A stretch of 5,500 bases of DNA from Planctomycetales bacterium (GTDB taxonomy: Bacteria; Planctomycetota; Planctomycetia; Planctomycetales; Planctomycetaceae), in assembly GCA_020050375.1 (NCBI GenBank), contig JAGVKR010000307.1:1-5500 (forward strand), in the 5' to 3' direction. A model generated the notes under the pieces. It was not told the origin of the DNA. It saw nothing but the letters and a program-made list of their open reading frames with translations, and searched no databases. This document shows positions 1-5,397 of this stretch, in pieces. The translations under genes and the position numbers were made by a program. The first letter of the stretch is position 1, and each line of letters opens with the position of its first letter.

Positions 1-1
1 C

Positions 2-160
2 CCGCTGGGATATCTGATCCAGAAATGCACGCCGGTCCTTGCGGAGACGACGGACGCCGCGGCTGTCGCACCCGAACCGACCCCCGAGCCGGTGAGCGTG
101 ATTCCCGGCAAGCCGCACCTCGAAAAGCAGCGTTCGATGCGGATCCGTCGGATCGATTGA
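2..160 (+). CDS. C-terminal end of an unidentified protein (5' truncated by window edge)
   Basis: An open frame enters from the left edge and ends at TGA 158-160, giving 52 residues. It begins PLGYLIQKCTP, passes through a low-complexity Ala/Pro/Glu linker (residues about 16-32, with TPEPVSVIPG) and ends in a basic tail, QRSMRIRRID. The Pro/Glu linker and Arg-rich end are typical of a disordered C-terminus, and the frame stays open with a GC-rich coding pattern up to the stop. No family can be named from this fragment. The next + strand gene begins about 210 bp downstream, after a repeat and a promoter-like site, so the two are probably separate transcription units. That this is a real gene is fairly likely; its function is unknown. 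Confidence 0.6.
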   Translation, partial: PLGYLIQKCTPVLAETTDAAAVAPEPTPEPVSVIPGKPHLEKQRSMRIRRID

Positions 161-169
161 GCAAATAGG

Positions 170-197
170 ATTCAGCATTCGGGATTCAGGATTCAGG
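170..197. repeat. 7-bp tandem repeat, consensus ATTCAGG, four units
   Basis: Four head-to-tail heptamers start 10 bases after the stop of the left-hand gene: ATTCAGC, ATTCGGG, ATTCAGG and ATTCAGG. Further right, 246-273 shows a much weaker 7-bp rhythm (GTTCTGT then CCTCTGT at 253-266). The unit length is not a multiple of three and the array is intergenic, so it is not coding. It resembles the short tandemly repeated heptamers known from cyanobacteria and seen in planctomycete intergenic DNA. No function can be assigned. Confidence 0.7.
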
Positions 198-300
198 GGA
201 AGAACGGCGGAGATCGGAGCGGCAGACGTTGCTGCTCAGACTGATTGCTGTAGTTCTGTCCTCTGTCGTTCTGGGCGGTCCCCCTCTTCCCTCAGCGGAT

Positions 301-313
301 TGCGGCGTATAAT
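301..313 (+). promoter_or_regulatory. Likely promoter -10 region of the GroES-like gene
   Basis: TATAAT at 308-313 is a perfect match to the bacterial -10 consensus, inside TGCGGCGTATAAT. It lies 58 bases before the chosen GTG start at 372, a normal leader length. No good -35 box is seen 17 bp upstream (TCTTCC at 285-290 is weak). The same 13-mer with one change recurs at 3463-3475 upstream of the DUF1844 gene at a similar distance. A start at about 320 would make the in-frame ATG at 312 untranslatable, supporting the GTG start. This is inferred from sequence only. Confidence 0.5.
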
Positions 314-361
314 GGATGCAGAGCCGGTGAAAGCCGGCAGTGTGCAACGCCGTCAACAATC

Positions 362-366
362 GAGGA
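362..366 (+). promoter_or_regulatory. Ribosome binding site GAGGA deciding the GroES-like start
   Basis: GAGGA is followed by a 5-base spacer (CGATC) and then GTG at 372. The upstream in-frame candidates TTG 300 and ATG 312 have no comparable purine-rich site, and the GroES homology begins just after this GTG. Confidence 0.55.
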
Positions 367-371
367 CGATC

Positions 372-725
372 GTGAACGAATTCGTCGAACCACTGGGCAG
401 GCGGATTCTGATTCGGAAAGACGAGAGCCGCCAGAAAACGCGGGGCGGGATCGTTCTCCCTGACAAGGCGGAGATTCCAACCATCACCGGGCGGATCGTC
501 GAAGTCAGCGCCCAGATCGAGCGCGACGAAGACTTTCCTGTCCGCAAGTACGACAAGGTGCTGTTCCACCCCAAGAACGCGATTCCGGTCGATTTCGAGC
601 CCGACAACGTGCTGTTCGTCGTCCCGATCGAAGACGTGGTGGCTGTGTTTCGGAAGGTGCAGGAGCCCAAATCGGCCGTTGAACGCGCCGAGGGCAACAA
701 CGCCGGCGAAGAAACCGACGGGTAA
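372..725 (+). CDS. GroES-like co-chaperonin (Cpn10 family), divergent
   Basis: With a GTG start the product is 117 residues, against about 97 for E. coli GroES. GroES caps the GroEL ring and helps enclosed proteins fold in the cytoplasm. Visible family features, numbered from this start: the N-terminal strand EPLGRRILIRKDE (6-18), matching the family pattern PLxDRVxVKxxE; the mobile-loop region QKTRGGIVLPDKAE (21-34), including the hydrophobic I27-V28-L29 that contacts GroEL in the E. coli protein; GRIVEVS (40-46); YDKVLF (60-65); and the closing strand VPIEDVVAVF (84-93). The dome-loop segment is replaced by a short acidic stretch (residues 48-55). A charged 24-residue tail (94-117) lies beyond the usual end. 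GTG is preferred because of the GAGGA site and the TATAAT overlapping the upstream ATG 312; the alternatives (ATG 312, TTG 300) would add 20 or 24 residues of non-homologous sequence. No groEL follows, since the next gene is convergent, so this may be an orphan or specialised paralogue. Family confident, exact role inferred. Confidence 0.85.
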   Translation: MNEFVEPLGRRILIRKDESRQKTRGGIVLPDKAEIPTITGRIVEVSAQIERDEDFPVRKYDKVLFHPKNAIPVDFEPDNVLFVVPIEDVVAVFRKVQEPKSAVERAEGNNAGEETDG

Positions 726-802
726 TCGCGCTGTGTGGAGGCCTGCGGTCGGGCTCGCTGCGCCCCTCAAGCTTCAGAGAAAACGGTCGCATAGAATTGG
801 TT

Positions 803-855
803 GTGTTGGCTTCAGCCGACACGATACAGCATTTCGTGTGGACTGAAGTCCACAC
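803..855. repeat. Pair of inverted hairpin elements (REP/BIME-like) between convergent genes
   Basis: Two 20-bp hairpins are separated by 13 bp. Hairpin 1 (803-822) has arms GTGTTGGC and GCCGACAC around loop TTCA, with one T-G wobble. Hairpin 2 (836-855) has perfect arms GTGTGGAC and GTCCACAC around loop TGAA. The second is an inverted copy of the first: read on the - strand it matches at 16 of 20 positions, and the four differences fall at two paired sites, so the stem is kept. The pair lies 77 bp after the GroES-like stop and 16 bp before the batA stop, where it could end transcription from both sides. There is no T-tract, so it is not a classic intrinsic terminator. The arrangement resembles paired REP sequences (BIMEs); membership in a genome-wide family is inferred. 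Confidence 0.7.
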
Positions 856-871
856 TACAAACGCTCACGCC

Positions 872-3268
872 TCACTCCTTCGGCACGTCCGTGCCGTAGA
901 ACCGGTTGGCGACGAAGTGCTCCCCGAGAAAGATCGCCAGGAGCACGAGGGCCAATAGCGGAAAGGCGTCACGCCCCAGCCGGCCGGCGCGGACGTTCCG
1001 CTGCAGATTTTCGATGTCGCGCGCCAGAGTGTAGCGGTCGAGCCCGAGTCGTGAATCGAGATCGTCCTTCGTCATGCGTCGGAGGTCGCTCTCGGCGGGG
1101 TCGGGATTGATGCTGAAGCCGCGCTCGAACTTTGCCTGCGGCTCGACCCCCGTCAGCCGATAGTTGCCGATCTGGTCGGTATCGTGCACGATCAGCCGGC
1201 TTATCCCGGGTGAGACTTCGTTGCGGAGGAGTTGCAAACCGGGCTTTCGCAACCGGTATCCCGACAGTGCCAGCGTCGGGTCGAGCGATATTGCGACGGT
1301 CTCCCCGATGGTGTAGTTGAAGATGTCGCCGGGGTTTCGCGTCAGTTGCCGCAGCATCTGGTCAACAAATGGCAGAAAAGACCAGTTGACCGGCAAGTCG
1401 TTCCAACTTCGGTCGAGCGAGGTAGTCAACGCGAGCACGCGTCCTTTGCCCTGCGCGCCCTCGATCAGCGCCGGCCTGCGAAGAAAGTGTGTGTATCGGG
1501 CGATGACGGCCGTGTCGCGCGCGGCGGGATCGAGGAACCAATGCTCGCGAATCGGATCGGAAGTCAGTAGGGCGACCGCTCCATCGGGGAGCTTGCGAAC
1601 CATGGGGTGCGTCAGGTCGAAATCGAGAAACTCGGGTGGATCGAACGGGATCCGTCCTTTCAGCACCCCCGGAAGGACGTCGCTCGCGGCCGGCGCGCGG
1701 TACGCGTCGTGGTTGACGCGATCTCCCAGCACGATCAAGGCGCTGCCACCGCCGGTCACGTAATCAGCCAGCGTGCGCCAGCCGGCCGGTTTCGGGTCGG
1801 CGACATTGACGAGACAGACCACCTCGTGCTTCGACAGGTCGGTGCTGCCAAGCTGGGCGGAGGGCAGAGTCTGCTTGCGGTAGCGGAGTTTGCCCAGGAT
1901 TTCGAGGGCGTCGTTCAGGAACCGGGCATCGTTGTCCGGATTGTCCGGGTTGTCGGTCACGATCAGGACATCGGTTGCCGGCTGCAGTTGCAGCGTGAAA
2001 TAACGAACGTCGTCGAACGGCAGTGGATCGCTGGCGAGCAACCGCAATTCTCCCTGCAAAACCGCCCCATTGCCTCCCCGGACCGGGAACACGGCCGTCG
2101 CGGCTGCGGAGGGATCGACTTTGACGGGCTGTGACCCGCGCTTCACCATCTGCCCCGTCCCGGTTTCATTCTCAACGTGCAGTTCGAGAATGCGCTCGCC
2201 CGCGGCAAGGCCCGTTGTTTCGAGCGTGGCGCGAAGCAGCACTTCGCCGCCGCGGGGGATCGACTCCTCGGCGAGCGTCAACCCCGTCAGGGCCAGGTTC
2301 GTCGGCGAGGCGACCCCCACGTCGATGAGATAAACGCTGACGGCGGCCGCCCGTGTCAGGGCTTCCTTCAGGCGCGGGGTGTCGTCTTTGCGCCAGGCGC
2401 TGGCTGCCAGATCGGTGAACACATAGATCTCGCGAAGCACATCGACCGTTCCGCGCGCTTCCACCGTGCCGGCGGTTCGTTCCAGATCGTCGAGTTGCGC
2501 CTCGATCGCTGCCAGCAGGCGGTCTTCGAGCGGCCGGGAGACCGGTTGGACGTTCAGCGCGGCGACCCGCTTGTTGGCTGCCGACAAATCCCCCTGAAAG
2601 CGGATCGGCGCATCTCCGCTCGTATCGCTGACAGCCACCCGGCTCGATCGCGGCAGACTTCCCAGGTGGCGGGTGGCGATCTCCTGCGTCACCTCCAGCC
2701 GCGTTCGGCTTTCGTGGCGGTATTGCATGCTCAGGCTCGTGTCGAAGAGCATCACGGCGGCGACGGGCAAAAATTCGTTGGGGGCTAGCGTCGGCTGCGT
2801 GATCGCGGCCGAGATTCGCCGCTGATACGGCCAGACGACGAGCAGCCCGACTGCCAACAGGGCCGCGATGGCCAGCCCGGCCCGCAGATACGACCGCCGA
2901 TACGCCATCTCGTGCTGCGGCAGTTGGCGCCGTCTCCACAGTGCGACCAGCCCGAGATACACACCGGCGGCAGCGCCGGCGATCAACAAGAGCCGCAGCC
3001 AATCGCCGCCACGGAGCGAGTAATCGGCCGCCGGCACCGACGGGCGCGCCACGGCCAAAACGATCAACGCGATGACCGCCATCCGGAGCAGAAGCAGCGA
3101 CAGATGCCTGAGACGCAGTCGGCGAACGTTCGTCCGTTTCCGATTCTGAATCAACCGCAGCGCGGGGAAGACGAGCTTTTTCGGCTTGGCGCGCATCAAC
3201 AGGTGCAGCAGCACCGGAACGGCTGTTAGCGCCAGTCCGATCAGAAGCGCGGGGTGGAGCCAGATCAT
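872..3268 (-). CDS. BatA-type membrane protein with VWA domain and glutamine-amidotransferase-like domain
   Basis: The product is 798 residues. It opens with the BatA N-terminal double membrane domain: WLHPALLIGLALTAVPVLLHLL (3-24), then a basic stretch containing FPALRLI (34-40), then a second segment (about 56-75). Two more membrane segments follow (about 90-111 and 128-147). A VWA domain (about 166-320) carries an intact metal-ion adhesion motif DTSLS (176-180) and a later VFTDL (283-287). Residues about 431-520 (DVLIVTDN, GGGSALIVLGD) look like the glutamine-amidotransferase-like fold common in planctomycete BatA proteins, with no catalytic triad recognised. A last membrane segment (about 768-783) precedes a short tail. 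By the positive-inside rule the VWA domain should lie outside the cytoplasm and the C-terminus inside. BatA/VWA proteins usually work with MoxR ATPases and DUF58 proteins in envelope stress or protein maturation; neither partner is adjacent. The ATG start is supported by the position of the BatA domain, although no Shine-Dalgarno site is visible. The substrate is unknown. Confidence 0.9.
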   Translation of the reverse strand: MIWLHPALLIGLALTAVPVLLHLLMRAKPKKLVFPALRLIQNRKRTNVRRLRLRHLSLLLLRMAVIALIVLAVARPSVPAADYSLRGGDWLRLLLIAGAAAGVYLGLVALWRRRQLPQHEMAYRRSYLRAGLAIAALLAVGLLVVWPYQRRISAAITQPTLAPNEFLPVAAVMLFDTSLSMQYRHESRTRLEVTQEIATRHLGSLPRSSRVAVSDTSGDAPIRFQGDLSAANKRVAALNVQPVSRPLEDRLLAAIEAQLDDLERTAGTVEARGTVDVLREIYVFTDLAASAWRKDDTPRLKEALTRAAAVSVYLIDVGVASPTNLALTGLTLAEESIPRGGEVLLRATLETTGLAAGERILELHVENETGTGQMVKRGSQPVKVDPSAAATAVFPVRGGNGAVLQGELRLLASDPLPFDDVRYFTLQLQPATDVLIVTDNPDNPDNDARFLNDALEILGKLRYRKQTLPSAQLGSTDLSKHEVVCLVNVADPKPAGWRTLADYVTGGGSALIVLGDRVNHDAYRAPAASDVLPGVLKGRIPFDPPEFLDFDLTHPMVRKLPDGAVALLTSDPIREHWFLDPAARDTAVIARYTHFLRRPALIEGAQGKGRVLALTTSLDRSWNDLPVNWSFLPFVDQMLRQLTRNPGDIFNYTIGETVAISLDPTLALSGYRLRKPGLQLLRNEVSPGISRLIVHDTDQIGNYRLTGVEPQAKFERGFSINPDPAESDLRRMTKDDLDSRLGLDRYTLARDIENLQRNVRAGRLGRDAFPLLALVLLAIFLGEHFVANRFYGTDVPKE

Positions 3269-3285
3269 TGGGGAGTCGTAGTGCG

Positions 3286-3306
3286 TGGTGAGTGGTGAGG
3301 CTTGAG
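3286..3306. repeat. 7-bp repeat array upstream of batA (TGGTGAG, TGGTGAG, GCTTGAG)
   Basis: Two exact TGGTGAG units and one related GCTTGAG unit sit in the batA leader, 18 bp from its ATG. Less regular purine-rich DNA follows to 3360; 3286-3360 is about 80% purine on the + strand by hand count. GGCTTGAG at 3299-3306 has an exact inverted partner, CTCAAGCC, at 3424-3431. It is noncoding; the function is unknown. Confidence 0.6.
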
Positions 3307-3388
3307 CGGGAGCAGAGGGCGCGGGAAGATGGGGAGAAGGAGAGTGCGGGAGACGGAGAGATTATCCCTTCCCCGCGTCACTCATGCT

Positions 3389-3430
3389 CTCAATCTGCTT
3401 TCCTCACACCTCAAGTCCCAAGCCTCAAGC
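3389..3430. repeat. 7-bp repeat array in the batA/DUF1844 divergent gap
   Basis: Six heptamers in register: CTCAATC, TGCTTTC, CTCACAC, CTCAAGT, CCCAAGC, CTCAAGC. On the - strand the consensus is GCTTGAG, the same unit found on the + strand at 3300-3306, so the two arrays are oppositely oriented. The tract is pyrimidine-rich on the + strand, the reverse of 3286-3360. Between the arrays, CGCGGGAAG (3320-3328) could pair with CTTCCCCGCG (3368-3377) with one bulged base. The frame extending into this DNA from the DUF1844 gene looks non-coding. Confidence 0.6.
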
Positions 3431-3445
3431 CTTGTCGCCTTATAT

Positions 3446-3475
3446 CTTACATCGCCGTGCTGTGCGGCGTAAAAT
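3446..3475 (+). promoter_or_regulatory. Likely promoter of the DUF1844 gene
   Basis: TAAAAT at 3470-3475 (5 of 6 matches to the -10 consensus) is preceded after 18 bp by CTTACA at 3446-3451 (4 of 6 matches to TTGACA). The -10 lies within TGCGGCGTAAAAT (3463-3475), which differs at one base from the TATAAT site at 301-313, and ends 55 bases before the chosen ATG at 3531. The recurrence at matching distance is the strongest argument; it is not experimentally shown. Confidence 0.5.
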
Positions 3476-3517
3476 CGGTTCGACCGGATTCACGGGCTCA
3501 CCCTCCTCGATTACCAC

Positions 3518-3522
3518 AAGGA
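3518..3522 (+). promoter_or_regulatory. Ribosome binding site AAGGA for the DUF1844 gene
   Basis: AAGGA overlaps the first base of an ATG at 3522, so that ATG cannot use it. The two later in-frame ATGs lie 5 bases (3528) and 8 bases (3531) beyond it. The 8-base spacing and the typical family N-terminus (MSTD) favour 3531; 3528 remains possible. Confidence 0.5.
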
Positions 3523-3530
3523 TGCAGATG

Positions 3531-3938
3531 ATGTCGACCGATTCGCAGGAGTTCAAAGCGGCCAGCGATGAAGCCTGGAAGGACCATGTGCGGGCCGAGA
3601 ATGCCGAGCTCGATCAAAAGTCGGCGGCCGCGCCGGAAGCCGCTGGGGCCGCCAGCGCCGAACCGATGAAGCTCCCCGCGGCCGACTTCCCTTCCCTGGT
3701 CGAGATGTTGACGACGCAGAGCCTCGTCGCGATGGGAATGATTCCGCACCCGGGTAGCGGCAAAGCGGAGCAGCAGTTGCCTCTGGCCCGGCATTTCATC
3801 GATTTGCTGGGGATGCTGGAGACGAAAACTTCCGGCAACCTTGCCACCGACGAGGTTTCGCTGCTGGGGGGGACCCTGCATTACCTGCGTATGAGTTACA
3901 TTGAGATTTCCAAGCGGCCCCCCATTTCGAAAAACTGA
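3531..3938 (+). CDS. DUF1844 domain-containing protein
   Basis: A 135-residue soluble protein with no signal peptide or membrane segment. Residues 1-33 are charged and probably helical (EAWKDHVRAENAELDQK), 34-50 are an Ala/Pro linker, and the DUF1844 core starts at about 50: PAADFPSLVEMLTTQSLVAMG (49-69), PLARHFIDLLGMLETKTSGNL (84-104), then a helix with LHYLRMSYIEIS (116-127). The order, with the TQSLVAMGMIP, hydrophobic ID.LGMLE.KT.GNL and LR..Y motifs, matches the family as I know it, and the length is normal. The family is small and of unknown function, common in planctomycetes and some deltaproteobacteria. A longer frame reaches 3384, but its extra N-terminus translates the repeat and promoter region and is rejected. 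The gene diverges from batA, and the following gene is 171 bp away on the same strand. Confidence 0.85.
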   Translation: MSTDSQEFKAASDEAWKDHVRAENAELDQKSAAAPEAAGAASAEPMKLPAADFPSLVEMLTTQSLVAMGMIPHPGSGKAEQQLPLARHFIDLLGMLETKTSGNLATDEVSLLGGTLHYLRMSYIEISKRPPISKN

Positions 3939-3953
3939 GCAAACTCGCCAAAT

Positions 3954-3977
3954 CAGGGTGGAAATTTCCCCGCCCTG
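3954..3977. terminator. Inverted repeat 15 bp after the DUF1844 stop; possible terminator or operator
   Basis: Outer arms CAGGG (3954-3958) and CCCTG (3973-3977) flank a perfect 10-bp palindrome GGAAATTTCC (3960-3969). As one hairpin the pairing needs a wobble and a two-base bulge, and the AAATTT centre leaves a tight loop. There is no T-run after it, so an intrinsic terminator is uncertain; the AT-centred palindrome could equally bind a dimeric regulator. Confidence 0.35.
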
Positions 3978-4097
3978 CTCCCAAAATATGATGAAGACTT
4001 CCGGCGTTGTCCCGTTCGGGCCGGTCGGAATCGTGGGCGTGCCGTTTGTCTCAAAATCACCGGCATCGCGCCGTTCTGACCGAAAGCAGTCGTCTGT

Positions 4098-4102
4098 AAG
4101 GA
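4098..4102 (+). promoter_or_regulatory. Ribosome binding site AAGGA fixing a TTG start
   Basis: AAGGA with a 7-base spacer precedes TTG at 4110. Good strength and spacing support this rare start codon for the DUF1444 gene; downstream in-frame ATG codons would remove the whole N-terminal domain. Confidence 0.6.
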
Positions 4103-4109
4103 TCAGACT

Positions 4110-5384
4110 TTGACCCGTCCGCCGCTGGCGCATTGGACGCAGCATACCGGTCCCAACAACTGGTACGCGCTCTGGTATCCTCCCACGTGGCGGCTGGACG
4201 TGACGGACGGCACCGTCGGGTTGACCGCCCCCGACAAAGGGGGCCTGCTCACCGTGAGCAGCTTCTGGGTCGACGAAAACCGGCCGACGACCATCGAGCA
4301 GATCCTCGATCTTGACCGCCTGTTTCCCCGTCGCCGAAACGTGCGGCTGCTGAAGCCCGTGGGGAGCGGGGAATCGGGCCTCGGATACGAGGGAGAAGCC
4401 CTGCTGGGAACCGACGCCCGCTGGTGGCGGCGGTTGTTCCGCCGCAAGCAATGGCGCCGCTGGCGCGTGTGGTGTCTCCGGCACGGGTCGGTGCACATTC
4501 TGGCGCTCTTCCTGCAGAACGGCCGCCCCGACCGCGAAGCCGAGACTGTGGCGGGAATGGTGGTGCAATCGCTCGAGTTTCGCGAGCAACCGGCCTGCCC
4601 TCCCGAGATTTTCGCCGAGCGCGTGCTGCATCTGGCGCGGCGGAAGTTTCCATTGCTCGACTGCCAGCCCGCTCCCGATTTTCAGATCAAGCTCGGCGAG
4701 TCGAAAGTCAACCTGTTCAATTTCTACCGCTCGTACATCAATTCGCCCGAGCAGTTCGAGTCGATCATTTTGCCAGCGCTGACAACGGTCGTTCAGGTTC
4801 AGGGCTGGGGCAAAGATCAAACCGAGCCCGATTTCGACTCCGTCCGCGACCGCATCATGCCGATGCTCTATCCGGAAGACGTCTGGAAAGAGCGATTTCC
4901 CAATTTCGTGGGCATGCCGTGGGTGGGCGACCTCGTCGTGCTGTACGTCGTCGATGAGTCGCACGCCTATTGGTACATTCGCGACGACCTGCTCGAATCG
5001 TGGAATCTCTCGATCGAAGAGCTGCACGAAGTGTCGCTGCGGAACCTCAACGGCTATTTCGACGACGCCCCGATGGAGTTCACGGTCGCCGGCGAAGACG
5101 AGGGGCCGCGGTTGCTGATCCCCAGTCGTCCCGATGCGTACAACACGTCGCGACTGCTCAGCGAGCAGTTCCATGAAAAGCTCCGCGGGCTCCTGGGATC
5201 GGAATTCGCTGTCGGGACCCCCAGCCGCGATTTCTTCGTCGCCGTCAGCCTCGATTCGACGGAAACGATCGACCACGTCCGCAAGCGCGTCGAAGACGAT
5301 TTTCAGCAGATGGATCATCCCTTAAGCGATCGCCTGCTCTTGATCGCAAAAGACGGCGTCACGGAGTTCGCCCCCTGGGTGTGA
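4110..5384 (+). CDS. DUF1444 (YtpQ-like) protein with an extra N-terminal domain
   Basis: 424 residues from a TTG start supported by AAGGA 7 bases upstream. No signal peptide or membrane segment is seen, so it is probably cytoplasmic. The C-terminal part (about 165-424) resembles DUF1444/YtpQ: FAERVLHLARRKFP (168-181), NSPEQFESIILPALTTVV (211-228), MPWVGDLVVLYVVDE (269-283), a segment with LRNLNGYF (310-317), YNTSRLLSEQFHEKL (344-358) and VGTPSRDFFVAVS (368-380). B. subtilis YtpQ is about 270 residues; the rest here is an added N-terminal domain (about 1-157) with WYALWYPPTWRLDV (18-31), GGLLTVSSFWVD (44-55), an Arg/Trp-rich stretch (104-125, containing RRKQWRRWRVW) and a final VVQSLEF (151-157). 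That pattern (P..W.., then strands, then a closing SLEF) suggests a DcrB/PsbP-like fold, which is inference only. The biochemical function of the family is unknown. The unit is bounded by a 171-bp leader and by a pair of hairpins after the stop. Confidence 0.85.
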   Translation: MTRPPLAHWTQHTGPNNWYALWYPPTWRLDVTDGTVGLTAPDKGGLLTVSSFWVDENRPTTIEQILDLDRLFPRRRNVRLLKPVGSGESGLGYEGEALLGTDARWWRRLFRRKQWRRWRVWCLRHGSVHILALFLQNGRPDREAETVAGMVVQSLEFREQPACPPEIFAERVLHLARRKFPLLDCQPAPDFQIKLGESKVNLFNFYRSYINSPEQFESIILPALTTVVQVQGWGKDQTEPDFDSVRDRIMPMLYPEDVWKERFPNFVGMPWVGDLVVLYVVDESHAYWYIRDDLLESWNLSIEELHEVSLRNLNGYFDDAPMEFTVAGEDEGPRLLIPSRPDAYNTSRLLSEQFHEKLRGLLGSEFAVGTPSRDFFVAVSLDSTETIDHVRKRVEDDFQQMDHPLSDRLLLIAKDGVTEFAPWV

Positions 5385-5397
5385 ACCGGCGTTGCGA

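Noticed and set aside
300..371. Upstream starts TTG 300 or ATG 312 for the GroES-like gene
   Set aside because: They lack a Shine-Dalgarno site, add residues outside the family match, and ATG 312 overlaps a perfect -10 hexamer. They are not excluded.
186..770. 194-codon open frame on the - strand opposite the GroES-like gene
   Set aside because: It is a shadow of a gene with clear Cpn10 motifs; the translation shows no family features and crosses repeat and promoter DNA.
1607..2134. 175-codon + strand frame and other + strand frames inside batA
   Set aside because: They are out-of-frame shadows of a long gene with intact membrane segments and a VWA motif; none shows a ribosome binding site with a recognisable product.
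3361..3368. GGGATAAT on the - strand as a batA -10 box
   Set aside because: GATAAT fits 5 of 6 bases about 93 bp upstream of the batA start, but no -35 box lies at a normal spacing and the match could be chance.
3286..3430. Heptamer arrays considered as a CRISPR array or iteron origin
   Set aside because: Units are 7 bp with no unique spacers, so not CRISPR. There is no initiator gene, no DnaA-box cluster and no strongly AT-rich region, so an origin is unsupported.
3384..3530. N-terminal extension of the DUF1844 frame to ATG 3384
   Set aside because: It would translate the heptamer array and the promoter-like site into a Ser/Pro-rich sequence not found in the family.
3498..5318. 606-codon open frame on the - strand opposite the DUF1844 and DUF1444 genes
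   Set aside because: Its translation has no recognisable domain and is rich in Arg/Pro/His/Gln as expected for the antisense of GC-rich coding DNA. Both + strand genes it covers have clear family matches and ribosome binding sites.
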